Below, piece after piece: positions 33,260 to 43,127 of a stretch of 44,475 nt of DNA (its first letter is position 1; every line of letters starts with the position of its first letter). Made by a program: the position numbers and the translations under genes. A model generated the notes under the pieces. That model was not told the origin of the DNA, searched no databases, and was given only the letters and a program-made list of their open reading frames with translations. Source of the DNA: an uncultured Myxococcales bacterium (lineage in GTDB: Bacteria; Myxococcota_A; Polyangia; Polyangiales; Polyangiaceae); the NCBI GenBank assembly GCA_937872925.1, contig CALMUT010000310.1:1-44475 (forward strand), in the 5' to 3' direction.

Positions 33260-34215
33260 CAATTGATCGACACAGACAACCCAAGGCTGAGCAGCGCGCC
33301 GAGGGGGGGCGTGGTATGTGCGACACCCACATTGTCGACCGAGAAGATTTCGCGCCGCAATGGCGTCATTAGTTGCACTCGGCCGAGCAGCTCGATTGGC
33401 CCCGCGAGCGGCGTCACTCCCGTCACTCCCAACCCCGGAGCGATCCAAGGCCTTCGCTCACTTCGATTCTTGGAGAATCCCGTCGCGCTGCCCTTCAAGC
33501 TACCAGCATGCAGCTCCGCACACAGCGTGATTCGGCTTGGGTCGGCGTTAGCGATCCAGCACCCGCTCATGCCGGCCGCCAGCAGAGAGACGTCGACGTG
33601 GCCTTCGTCGAGCCCAAAGGAGCGCGTGGGCAAAAAGAATCCGTCTACTCCGATCTGCATCGGGCTGAGATCTCCCATTAACCCCAGCCCCAGCCCGATC
33701 CCGGGACGCTCCAGCACACCCACGCTGCCCGCGACGGCCGCGTAGGACCGCAGGGCATCTGCACGCACGGTCCGGTGGCGTCGCGGCGCGCCAGCGACCA
33801 GCACTAGCGGGCGAGGTGGCGCGTCGCTGCTGGGTCTCGCATATTCGTCGTCGACGATGAGGGCGAGCGTTACTGCGAGCGCTTCGGTCAGTCCGTCGCA
33901 GCTCTCGCCGATGTCGGCAATGCGGCGGCGACCGCTGCGTGCGCCTTTCGCCACGATGACCGCCGCGTACCCCGTCGGACTCGCCGAGATTTGAATCCGA
34001 AGCGTGAGATTTGCCGGTACCTCGGCGTTTGAGCGAACCGAGTTGCGACCGGTGACTGAGTTCACGCGCAGGACCAGTGCGGAAGCGTCCGGACATTCAC
34101 TCGCAGTCGCGGAGCGTACGACTTCCAGCAGCGGTATGTTCGTCGGGTTGCCTGCCCTGGCGCCGTGTGCCCAAAGCACGGTTGCGAGCCCGATACCGAA
34201 GTGGCTTGCTTTCAT
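33259..34215 (-). CDS. Secreted, possibly beta-barrel outer-membrane protein
   Basis: The 318-aa precursor carries a signal peptide (MKASHFGIGLATVLWAHGARA) with AxA cleavage and no lipobox Cys. The N-terminal half looks like a small alpha/beta domain with ECPDASALVLRV and GESCDGLTEALAVTLALIVDD, each bearing one Cys. The C-terminal half alternates hydrophobic strands with Gly turns (GIGLGLGLMGDLSP, GVDGFFLPTRSF, PIELLGRVQLMTP). It ends in LGALLSLGLSVSIN, which is close to an outer-membrane barrel terminus. Similar two-part proteins accompany ECF sigma genes in Polyangia as I recall. It lies 33 bases after the sigma-partner gene and couples to RCC1 A by TGATG. Function is unknown. Confidence 0.75.
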   Translation of the reverse strand: MKASHFGIGLATVLWAHGARAGNPTNIPLLEVVRSATASECPDASALVLRVNSVTGRNSVRSNAEVPANLTLRIQISASPTGYAAVIVAKGARSGRRRIADIGESCDGLTEALAVTLALIVDDEYARPSSDAPPRPLVLVAGAPRRHRTVRADALRSYAAVAGSVGVLERPGIGLGLGLMGDLSPMQIGVDGFFLPTRSFGLDEGHVDVSLLAAGMSGCWIANADPSRITLCAELHAGSLKGSATGFSKNRSERRPWIAPGLGVTGVTPLAGPIELLGRVQLMTPLRREIFSVDNVGVAHTTPPLGALLSLGLSVSIN

Positions 34216-34248
34216 CCGTGGCCCCCGAAGCGATCACGCCAGTCGGTG

Positions 34249-35070
34249 TCAGCGCGGCGCGGCGATGCGACGGAGTCTATCGGAATGTGGGCTCTGTGGG
34301 TATCGAGTCACGAAGGCCTGGGCGCGCTGACGTGCCGCACTCATCGCCCCGCTCTTTACGAGCGCCTCAATGCTGAGGGCCTCCCGCTCTTGCCCCAAGA
34401 TCGGTCGCGGAAATGCCCGCTGGGCCTCCTCTAGCAGCGCCAGGGCGAGGATCGCGTTCCCCGCATGCAACGCGCTGCGCGCCCGTCGCAGCGAAAGGCT
34501 TTCCTCTCGCAGCTGGCTCGTGCGTGCGGCGGCAGCTTCTTCGGCGTCCTTTGGAGGGGCAGACCCTGCGACGCTGGGAAGCATGTCTACCTGCTCTGAA
34601 TCCTCCACTTCCGTCGGGGGCGCGGCGACGGTGGTTGCACGCGGACGCGCATTGTTCCGTTCGATCTCGAACTTGGCCGCTGGCACATCCGGCGCAACCG
34701 TGCGCGCTTGCGTTTCGGCGGGAGCCGGCGGTGGAGCTGGTGTAACGGCCACGGTGTTGGGTCGAAGAGCAGCAGCTGGCGGAGCGTCGTCCAGTGCGAG
34801 CTTGGCCCCCCCGGCGACGCCGAGCCCGAGTGCGACGCCCACCAGGCCGGATTTGACCAGCCCGGTGAGACCGGCGCCGTTGGCGGTGCTGGAGACCCCA
34901 GTGGTCTCAGGCGCCGGAGCGACGCTCGGCGGGAGCCGCGCGGCGAGCCCCGCCCAGATGGCTGCTTGCGCTCCTGGCGGCGGCGACAATGCCGCTCCAG
35001 CAGAAAGCAACCGCCGTTCCTCGGGCAGGGCGCCGGACCCGTGTGAAAGCAGCATTTGTGGTTTGGTCAT
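34249..35070 (-). CDS. Membrane protein with TPR-like end, sigma-factor partner (putative anti-sigma)
   Basis: Start ATG 35070 (273 aa) overlaps the sigma gene stop by one base (TGATG). An N-terminal cytosolic part of about 70 residues (MTKPQMLLSHGSG to AAIWAGLAARL) precedes one hydrophobic segment, LVKSGLVGVALGLGVAGGAKLAL. A Pro/Ala linker follows, then a helical C-terminus (LHAGNAILALALLEEAQRAFP, ALSIEALVKSGAMSAARQRAQAFVTRYP) that looks like two TPR units. Position and topology fit an anti-sigma factor with a periplasmic sensing arm. No zinc-binding HxxxCxxC motif is present, so the role is inferred from context only. Confidence 0.72.
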   Translation of the reverse strand: MTKPQMLLSHGSGALPEERRLLSAGAALSPPPGAQAAIWAGLAARLPPSVAPAPETTGVSSTANGAGLTGLVKSGLVGVALGLGVAGGAKLALDDAPPAAALRPNTVAVTPAPPPAPAETQARTVAPDVPAAKFEIERNNARPRATTVAAPPTEVEDSEQVDMLPSVAGSAPPKDAEEAAAARTSQLREESLSLRRARSALHAGNAILALALLEEAQRAFPRPILGQEREALSIEALVKSGAMSAARQRAQAFVTRYPQSPHSDRLRRIAAPR

Positions 35071-35648
35071 CACATCGAAACTCCTGCTGCCCGAATGTCG
35101 AAGTCTTGTCGTGTCCGGCGCCGCTCGACCGCTTTCTGAAACGCAGCCCGTGCCAAACGCAGCCGCGAATACACCGTGCCCAGGGGAGCGCCGACAAGTT
35201 CGGCGATGTCCTCGCACCGGTGTCCCTCAAGCTCAAAAAGCGTAAACACTGCGCGCTGTTCTAGGGAGAGCTGGTCGAGGATTCGCTCAAGTTCCGCGAA
35301 AAGCTCACGTTGCTCCAACTCCTCGGTCAGGTCCCCCGGAGAGGTTGCTTCCAGTGGCGACTCAAACGCGAGTTCGTGGCGTAGATGTGCAACACGGCGA
35401 CGCTCCGAGGCGACACGCATGCAGATTGAAAATAGCCAGGTTGTGATCTTTGAATCACCCCGGAACTCCGGGAGTTTTCGATGGACTACCAAGAAGACAT
35501 CCTGCACCGCATCGCTCGCGTCCTGTTCCTGGACTCCGAGTCGCCGAAGCACACGCCAGACGAACTGGAAGTGATCCGCGTAGATCGTCTCGATGCTTTG
35601 CGACATTGCGCCTAGATTCAGTGTGTGGGGAGACGGGCTAAGCGCCAT
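35070..35648 (-). CDS. ECF-type RNA polymerase sigma factor
   Basis: A sigma-70 protein with only regions 2 and 4, 192 aa. Region 2 shows DASDAVQDVFLVVHRKLP and the promoter-melting segment ITTWLFSICMRVASERRR. Region 4 shows LSLEQRAVFTLFELEGHRCEDIAELV and the helix-turn-helix GTVYSRLRLARAAF. A second ATG at 35606 (MSQSIETIYADHF) is close to the usual start and is a real alternative; neither has a good ribosome site. It is the first gene of the sigma-partner-barrel-RCC1 set. The 73-bp gap before it is locally AT-rich and holds a TTGAA-ATCA-TTGAA direct repeat, possibly a promoter or operator. Confidence 0.93.
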   Translation of the reverse strand: MALSPSPHTLNLGAMSQSIETIYADHFQFVWRVLRRLGVQEQDASDAVQDVFLVVHRKLPEFRGDSKITTWLFSICMRVASERRRVAHLRHELAFESPLEATSPGDLTEELEQRELFAELERILDQLSLEQRAVFTLFELEGHRCEDIAELVGAPLGTVYSRLRLARAAFQKAVERRRTRQDFDIRAAGVSM

Positions 35649-35721
35649 CAGTAAAATGTGGGGCTGACCAAATCTTCAATGATTTCAAACACTCCCCTGC
35701 GCGAGTCGACTGGTTCCGGAG

Positions 35722-38283
35722 TCAGGGCTTGAAAAAGATCGGATTGCTGACGGCGAAGGGTTTGCGGCCCGGGTGCAGGGGGGCGAGGTCTTTGACGCCT
35801 TTGGCGTGGATGATGACAAAGCTTTCGCGGCTAGTGTCGAGGGTGACGTTGACCTGATTGACGAACATCTTGCCGGTGCCGGTGCCCAGGGGGGCGAGGG
35901 GTTCGGTGGTCTGGCTCTCGCCGTTTACGATGACTTCGAGAGCCGTGGCATCCACCCAAGAAGGCGCTTGCACGGTGACGGTGAGTTGGATCGAACCGCC
36001 TGCGCCTGTGACGGTGTCGCCGGGTTTTTCGCCTGCAGGACCGACCACCTTCATGGTCAGGCCGCCACTGATGATGGTGTTGCCCGTCGCGAGAGCGTCG
36101 CGCACGATGTTCGCGCTCAGCTTCTTGGGATCGTCGTGGCCAAAGCTCATGCACGTGCGCGGGTAACCCACCGGAGATGAGCGGAGATGGTGGCTGTCCG
36201 AGGATCCGACGGCCATCACTTTCGTTCCGGTGTTGAGCAGCGCCATCCAATCGGCGAAGCTCTCCTTGCGGTTGCTTTCGAGATCGGAGTCGTTGAAGAC
36301 CTCGACGGCGTCGAAGTTAGTGCTCCACTTTTCAGTGTCTTTGCCTGCGCCGGTTTTGCGGTCGAGCAGGGACTGGCTGAAGTAGGAGGAGAAGTCGCCG
36401 CCGCTGGGGTGGTTGACGATCAAGATCGGATCTTCGGGCCGCCCCTGCACGTCGTCGAACATGGCTGGGGGCAGGCGGCCGATCCACTCCACGGCGCCAT
36501 TGTTGACCTCGTCGGGCTTCGGAAACAGCGGCACGACCCCGAAGTGTCCCCAGCTGAAGGTCGTCAGCTCTTCGCTCGGCATGCCGAAGGCGAAGTCCGT
36601 GAGGCCTAATTTCTCCACGATGGGCTGGAAATCGATGATCCACTCGTGCTCGCTGGAGACGGGGATTTCCAGGCCGTCCGCGATGGCGCTGGCGACCTTG
36701 GCGTCCACCGGGTCGTCGCTGTCGGCGGAGAACTTTGAGTGGATGTGGAAGTCCGCGCACATCGTCCCGGTGCTATCCACGCTGCGCTCGAGTTGCACAG
36801 GCACGTCCGTGATCTGGCCGGCTGCGACGGTCACGGTTTGTTCCACGAGCTCATACTCGTAACCGCGCGAGACGATCACGGTGTGTTCGCCCGCCGGGGC
36901 GGGCAGGGTGATTTCGCCGGTGGTCGCAAAGGCCTGGTGGATGCGGCCGTTGCGTTCGTCCTCCACGCCGTACGCTGCGGGCGTGGACTTGCCGGCCACC
37001 GTCGGCACGACCTGAACGCGTGCGGGCAGCTTGGTGCTCGATTGCAGATCTGTGATGGTGACCTTGATCTCGCCGGTGGGCGCAAAGGTCAGATCCTTGC
37101 TGCTGTCACTCGCGGAGACGTCGATGCCGTCACCGAGGGGATAGCCCTTGGCTTGGGGCACGAGCTTCGCGGAGCCCGTGGGTGGTACGTGCATGGTGTA
37201 GGCGCCGGCTTCGTCGGCGCGGGTGCGCGAGAGGTACTTGCCGCTGCTGTCGAGCAAGTGCACCAGCGCGCGCGGGACCGCGGCCGGCTCGCCGTCGACG
37301 CGTCGGATCGCTTCGCGCAAGCTGTCGTATTCCGGACCGGCGGCGATCACCTGCGCATGGTCGCGCCAGTAGGTGGAGCAGCCGTCCACCACGAAGCCGG
37401 GGCCGAGCGTATAGACGAATCCGCTGATTTCTACGCCGAAATTCAGCGGTTCTTTGCCCGCGGTGCGCCACGCGAAAGACGTGCCTTCGTTCACGAATCC
37501 CGCCCAGGGCAGGGCGCCTTTGGCCGGTCCGAAGCCCGCCGCTTCCGTCGCGAATTGATTCACATTGAGTTGGAAGAAGCCGTGCATCTCGTCGCTCACC
37601 GCGTCGAAGGCGATCTGGATCGGATCTTCGCTGGGGTTCTTCAGGCCCACGCGGACGGTCAGCGCTTCGGCGCCAGGTTCGAGCACGTATTCGTACGCTG
37701 CCTGTACTCCGTAGCGACGCGAAAATAGTACGCCGAGGGAGCCGTCCAAAAACGGGATGGGCTCGAGGGGCCCAACCACGCGGACCACGGCAGCCTTGCC
37801 GTCCGAGCCGTCGTTGATCACGCTCACGCTCTCGGCCTTGATCATCTCGATGCTGAGCGCCATCAACGTCTCGAGGTAGTACGAAGTGCCGAGGGGCTTG
37901 CCGTCGTCGCCGACGCGGTCCACGGCAAGGATCTCCCCGCCGCCCCGCGCATAGCCGTCGCTCATGCCCTTGTCTTCGATGTACACGGCGATCTTGTCGT
38001 TCGCGAGCACGTAGTCCCCCTCGCGGATCTGCTGGCGGCCGTGAGCGGATTGCGCGATCTGCGCGGCGTCGGTGACTTTGCCGGCGCGGGCCTGGCTCGC
38101 GGCCTTGGCGCCGAAGACGTCGGTGTGCCCGATGTCGTCCCCAGCTTCGAAGGCTTCGTTCGGCAGCGGGCAGCTGCCGCCTGGGCCGCCTCCGCCGCCT
38201 CCGCTGTCGTCATCGCCGCAGGCGCTCAAAAGGGCGTGGGAAGCAAGAATGACGACGGGAAACGCCAGGGAGCGAAGGTTCAT
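35722..38283 (-). CDS. CehA/McbA family PHP-type metallohydrolase lipoprotein
   Basis: The 853-aa precursor has lipobox LLSAC and GDDDSGGGGG. Residues 60-350 form a beta-rich domain beginning DYVLANDKIAVYIEDKG. Carboxypeptidase-regulatory-like beta repeats follow (GAYTMHVPPTGSAKLVP, TLPAPAGEHTVIVSRG). A PHP-type hydrolase domain starts at residue 508 with ADFHIHSKFSADSDDP and continues with VSSEHEW, LIVNHPSGG and AVGSSDSHHL, the His/Asp sets that bind two or three metals. Relatives annotated CehA/McbA hydrolyse carbaryl-like esters, but most members are of unknown substrate. A final beta domain closes the protein. It is a single gene 73 bases upstream of the sigma gene on the same strand, so read-through is conceivable. 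Confidence 0.88.
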   Translation of the reverse strand: MNLRSLAFPVVILASHALLSACGDDDSGGGGGGPGGSCPLPNEAFEAGDDIGHTDVFGAKAASQARAGKVTDAAQIAQSAHGRQQIREGDYVLANDKIAVYIEDKGMSDGYARGGGEILAVDRVGDDGKPLGTSYYLETLMALSIEMIKAESVSVINDGSDGKAAVVRVVGPLEPIPFLDGSLGVLFSRRYGVQAAYEYVLEPGAEALTVRVGLKNPSEDPIQIAFDAVSDEMHGFFQLNVNQFATEAAGFGPAKGALPWAGFVNEGTSFAWRTAGKEPLNFGVEISGFVYTLGPGFVVDGCSTYWRDHAQVIAAGPEYDSLREAIRRVDGEPAAVPRALVHLLDSSGKYLSRTRADEAGAYTMHVPPTGSAKLVPQAKGYPLGDGIDVSASDSSKDLTFAPTGEIKVTITDLQSSTKLPARVQVVPTVAGKSTPAAYGVEDERNGRIHQAFATTGEITLPAPAGEHTVIVSRGYEYELVEQTVTVAAGQITDVPVQLERSVDSTGTMCADFHIHSKFSADSDDPVDAKVASAIADGLEIPVSSEHEWIIDFQPIVEKLGLTDFAFGMPSEELTTFSWGHFGVVPLFPKPDEVNNGAVEWIGRLPPAMFDDVQGRPEDPILIVNHPSGGDFSSYFSQSLLDRKTGAGKDTEKWSTNFDAVEVFNDSDLESNRKESFADWMALLNTGTKVMAVGSSDSHHLRSSPVGYPRTCMSFGHDDPKKLSANIVRDALATGNTIISGGLTMKVVGPAGEKPGDTVTGAGGSIQLTVTVQAPSWVDATALEVIVNGESQTTEPLAPLGTGTGKMFVNQVNVTLDTSRESFVIIHAKGVKDLAPLHPGRKPFAVSNPIFFKP

Positions 38284-38430
38284 TATGCGCCGAGTGTAGC
38301 ATCGAGTTGCGCCACTTCTCGGTGCGGCCCGCGCCGCATGACGTCGCGCATGTGCGTAATGACGCGCTGCGGCATGCCGGGGGACGAGTGGAATGGTCGC
38401 GCTGCGGACTGGCTGGATGTGTGGCTACGG

Positions 38431-39363
38431 CTAGTCGTTCTCTCGAAACCAATCGACGGTTCGCTGCAGCCCTTCTCTCCAGTGCACCGTGGGCTGATAG
38501 CTCATCATTGCCTTCGCTTGGGAGACGTCCGCCCACGAGTGCTCGATATCTCCCGCGCGGCGTTCGGTGTGTTCCAGACCCCCAGCAAAGCCGTAGATTC
38601 GCATTAATTCGTGGGCCAACTCGATCAGAACGACACGTTCACCGGCGGCAACATTGAACGCCAATCCGCTCGCGGCGGGGGCATCCATCGCAGCCAGGTT
38701 GGCGGCCACCACGTTGTCGATAAACGTGAAGTCGCGGGACTGGTTGCCGTCTCCGAAGATGAGTGGTGACTTTCCCTCTCGCATGAGGCGTAGCCATATT
38801 GGGATTACTGCCGCGTACGGCGACATTGGATCCTGCCGCGGGCCGAAAACATTGAAATAGCGCAGAGCCACAGTCTCGAGACCATGGCCTCGAGAAAACG
38901 CAGCCGCGTAGATCTCGTCGCTCAACTTGCTGGCGGCGTAGGGCGACTTGGGCAGGAGCTCCATGCCTTCAACCTTCGGCAGTGTGGGCGTGTCGCCATA
39001 GACCGACGAAGAGGAAGCCAGCACGACGCGACGTGCCCCTGCGCGATGCGCGGCCCACAGCACGTTGACTGTGCCTGTGGCATTGACCTCGTGGGTGGAA
39101 ATCGGGTCCTTCATCGACCGCGGTACGGACGGCAAGGCCGCTTGGTGCCACACGGCGTGGCAGCCGGCGACAGCATCTTCGACCGTGCTGAGTTGCCGGA
39201 TATCGCCCTCAACGACGCGGATTCTGCCGTCGAGATGAGCCAAGTTCTCGCGCTTGCCCGTGGAGAAGTTGTCAAGCACCACAACCTCAGAGCCCTTGGT
39301 GATAAGCGCGTCGACGAGGTGTGAGCCGATGAAGCCCGCACCGCCTGTGACTAGATATCGCAT
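38431..39363 (-). CDS. NDP-sugar epimerase/dehydratase (UDP-glucose 4-epimerase-like)
   Basis: An extended SDR of 310 aa. The ATG at 39363 begins MRYLVTGGAGFIGSHLV, the full Rossmann motif. Catalytic elements are SSSSVYGDTPTLP (Ser) and YAASKLSDE (Tyr and Lys). A sugar-binding block NVFGPRQDP follows, with DFTFIDNVVAANLAAM. Closest pattern is a UDP-GlcNAc or UDP-Glc 4-epimerase as in surface polysaccharide synthesis. The stop of the UDP-sugar dehydrogenase gene lies 22 bases upstream, so the two form an operon. Which sugar is made is not decidable. The family call is firm. Confidence 0.92.
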   Translation of the reverse strand: MRYLVTGGAGFIGSHLVDALITKGSEVVVLDNFSTGKRENLAHLDGRIRVVEGDIRQLSTVEDAVAGCHAVWHQAALPSVPRSMKDPISTHEVNATGTVNVLWAAHRAGARRVVLASSSSVYGDTPTLPKVEGMELLPKSPYAASKLSDEIYAAAFSRGHGLETVALRYFNVFGPRQDPMSPYAAVIPIWLRLMREGKSPLIFGDGNQSRDFTFIDNVVAANLAAMDAPAASGLAFNVAAGERVVLIELAHELMRIYGFAGGLEHTERRAGDIEHSWADVSQAKAMMSYQPTVHWREGLQRTVDWFREND

Positions 39364-39385
39364 TGCCGCTCTGTTCCCTGCTGCA

Positions 39386-40687
<1,302 letters not shown>

Positions 40688-40870
40688 TGCTGTTTCCGGG
40701 ACGGTAATCGGGCCGGGAGGGAAGCGCACGGCAAAAAGACAAGGCTGGGCGCTCAGCGCGCTCGGGGCCGCAGGTTTGAGATGCACGAGTCCGTTCGCCA
40801 ATTCACGGCCAATGGTGCCGCATGCGTCCCCCTTTCGCTGCGGCAGGACGGTGGTAGGTTCTCGGACACC

Positions 40871-41953
40871 GTGAAGATTGCGTATCTTTCTGGCGCTCCG
40901 GTGCCGTCTCGGGGGGCGAACAGCGTGCATGTGATGCGGATGTGTCAGGCGATGGCTGAACAGGGGCATTCCGTGACGCTTTACGTTCACAACGGTGATT
41001 TGACTGCGAGAAGCGACCATGAGTTCTACGGCGTTGCACCAAGCTTTTCGATTTTGAAACACCCACGGCCAAAGGTGCGCGTCATTGGTGCGATGAGCCA
41101 TGCGTGTTTGGTGGGTGCGCGGTTCCGGATGCGGAGGTCCCCAGATCTTGTGTACGCCCGCGAGTACTATTGCCTCAGCGCGGTAGCGAAGACCGGCGTG
41201 CCATTTATCTTCGAGTCGCACTGGCGACCGCGCAACCGCGGGCAACGATTGCTGGAGGGATGGCTGTTCGCTCAACCGGGATTCCGCCGGTTGGTGGTTA
41301 TTTCCCAGGCGCTTCGTGCGGGCTATCTGGAGGTGTTTCGGTCACTCCGTCCAGAAAGCGTCGTCGTCGCGCACGACGCCGCTGATCCCGTGCTCGCGCT
41401 GCCCAACTCAGACGCAGGCGGGCATCTGCGACTGCAAGTTGGATACGTCGGCTCGTTTTTTCCCGGATACGGGGTGCAAGTGCTGTCAGACTTGGCGAGG
41501 CTGAGGCCAGACATGGATTTCCATGTGATTGGCGGAAGTGCTTCGGATGTGCGTCAAGCGAAGGCATGTGCTGGGGCGCTCGCCAATCTCACATTTCACG
41601 GATTCGTGCCCCCGGCTGAACTCGCGCCGAAATACCGCACGCTCGACGTGCTCCTGGCACCGTACCAGCCGGACACGCCACACATCGACTGGATCTCGCC
41701 GATGAAGCTCTTTGAATACATGGCTCATGGCAAGGCGATTGTTTGCTCAGATTTTCCGGTAATGCGCGAGATCCTGAAGCAGGGGGAAGACGGGTTGCTC
41801 GTGAGCGCAACGGACGTCGGTTCGTGGGTGAAGGCGCTCGACGCGCTCCGCGATCCGAAGCGCCGGGCGACCTTGGGTTCGGCGGCTCAGGCCAAGCTGG
41901 AGGCGCAATTCACCTGGCGTCGGCGGGCGGAAGCAGTGTTGCAAGGGATCTAG
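40871..41953 (+). CDS. GT-B glycosyltransferase (family 4-like)
   Basis: The GTG at 40871 opens MKIAYLSGAPVPSRGANS-like sequence (360 aa), with a GT-B N-terminal domain that binds the acceptor. The C-terminal domain carries LRLQVGYVGSFFPGYGVQVL, DMDFHVIGGSA, LTFHGFVPPAELAP and the donor-binding SPMKLFEYMAHGKAIVCSDFP with Glu in the E-x7-E-like region. GT4 enzymes add sugars from nucleotide donors to lipid-linked or growing chains. An in-frame ATG at 40781 would add 30 residues. Divergent from the UDP-sugar dehydrogenase gene and convergent with the next glycosyltransferase, with 4-base overlapping stops. Donor and acceptor unknown. Confidence 0.88.
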   Translation: MKIAYLSGAPVPSRGANSVHVMRMCQAMAEQGHSVTLYVHNGDLTARSDHEFYGVAPSFSILKHPRPKVRVIGAMSHACLVGARFRMRRSPDLVYAREYYCLSAVAKTGVPFIFESHWRPRNRGQRLLEGWLFAQPGFRRLVVISQALRAGYLEVFRSLRPESVVVAHDAADPVLALPNSDAGGHLRLQVGYVGSFFPGYGVQVLSDLARLRPDMDFHVIGGSASDVRQAKACAGALANLTFHGFVPPAELAPKYRTLDVLLAPYQPDTPHIDWISPMKLFEYMAHGKAIVCSDFPVMREILKQGEDGLLVSATDVGSWVKALDALRDPKRRATLGSAAQAKLEAQFTWRRRAEAVLQGI

Positions 41954-43029
41954 GCGCTGATCCCGTAGATATCCAGCAGCTGCCGGACGTGCGCGTTGAC
42001 GTCAAAGCGCTCGGCGGCGGCGCGGTTGGCGGACGAATCGAAGCCTTTCGGGACTCGGGCCAGTGCCTTGGCGGTCGCCGGAAGGTCGTGCTCATCGATC
42101 ACTTGTACGTCGTGCAGTCCGCGGATCAACTCGGGCACGCCACCGACTGGAGTCGTTGCCAGGAAGCGTCCCGTGGCCAGTGACTCCAAAACGGCCATGG
42201 GACAGTCCTCGGATGAAGAAGTGAGCATGACCATGTCGACTCTTTTGTAAAAGGAAGCCATGTCGTGCACGTGTCCCAGGAATCTGACGGCGTGGTCGAC
42301 CCCGAGACGGACCGCCGCCGCCTTGAGTTTTGCCCGATCGGGACCGTCGCCAGCGATGAGTAGCCGGACGTTGTCACCATTCGCCAAGCAAAGGCCCAAG
42401 AGCTCCATGGCGAGATCAATACGTTTCACCCAGGTTAGGCGCGCCGCAATGCCCCATGTGGTGCCGGGAAACTCGTCGGGTTCACGGCGCACCTGACTGA
42501 AACGCGTCCAGTCGATCGCGTTCGGGAGCACCGTGACACGATTCGGATCGAGGCCTGCGTCGGCGATTCGGGTCGCGCGACTGGCTCGGCTTACGACTAG
42601 TATGCGGTCGGCGAGAGATTGCGTCGCGCGGTCGACGCGATTCACGAACAGCCCTTTCCACTTTGAGAGGCCATGTTCGTGGTTGATGACCCGGGGTCGC
42701 CCACAAAGTGGCGCCATTGCTCGCGCCGCCCAGTTGGAAAGCAGCATGTGTGAGTGGATGACTCGGGGTCGAAAGGATCTCAGTTCGCGGGCGAGGCGAA
42801 TCCAGCCAAGTAGGTCCCAGCGGGCGCGCAATCCGATGACTTCTATTCGCACACGAGCGTTTTCGAGCTTCTGCAGGAGTGCAAGTTGATCCCGGAGTAC
42901 AAAGACCACGGCATCCACGTCGTCGGGAAGTGCGTTTACGGTGTTGACGAGTTGGGCCTCAGCGCCACCGGCATCGAGGGTGCTTATGATGTACGCAAGC
43001 CGGGGGCGTTGGGGAGCTGCAGTCAACAT
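41950..43029 (-). CDS. GT-B glycosyltransferase (family 4-like)
   Basis: A second GT-B enzyme of 359 aa. The N-terminus has LAYIISTLDAGGAEAQLVNT, a loop typical of GT4 sugar transferases. A RPRVIHSHMLLSNWAARA strand follows, then VINHEHGLSKWKG. The C-terminus shows RVTVLPNAIDWTRF, VRLLIAGDGPDRAKL, VRFLGHVHDMASFYKRVDM and a donor site in SSSEDCPMAVLESLATGRFL. It is transcribed against the neighbouring glycosyltransferase and away from the Wzy-like gene across a 98-bp gap. The family is clear; sugars are not. It probably builds an exopolysaccharide or O-antigen unit with its neighbours. Confidence 0.9.
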   Translation of the reverse strand: MLTAAPQRPRLAYIISTLDAGGAEAQLVNTVNALPDDVDAVVFVLRDQLALLQKLENARVRIEVIGLRARWDLLGWIRLARELRSFRPRVIHSHMLLSNWAARAMAPLCGRPRVINHEHGLSKWKGLFVNRVDRATQSLADRILVVSRASRATRIADAGLDPNRVTVLPNAIDWTRFSQVRREPDEFPGTTWGIAARLTWVKRIDLAMELLGLCLANGDNVRLLIAGDGPDRAKLKAAAVRLGVDHAVRFLGHVHDMASFYKRVDMVMLTSSSEDCPMAVLESLATGRFLATTPVGGVPELIRGLHDVQVIDEHDLPATAKALARVPKGFDSSANRAAAERFDVNAHVRQLLDIYGISA

Positions 43030-43127
43030 GGCTCAGAATTGCGGGATGCACCGGAGTATTCGCATGACGCCGACAGGGCGACAAGGTCGGTTGCGGCGGA
43101 CCACAGGACGAGACTAGTGTGCCCGAG

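Noticed and set aside
33260..33448. Longer start for RCC1 protein A
   Set aside because: It would run through the end of the barrel-like gene and hide the lipoprotein signal; the TGATG start is better.
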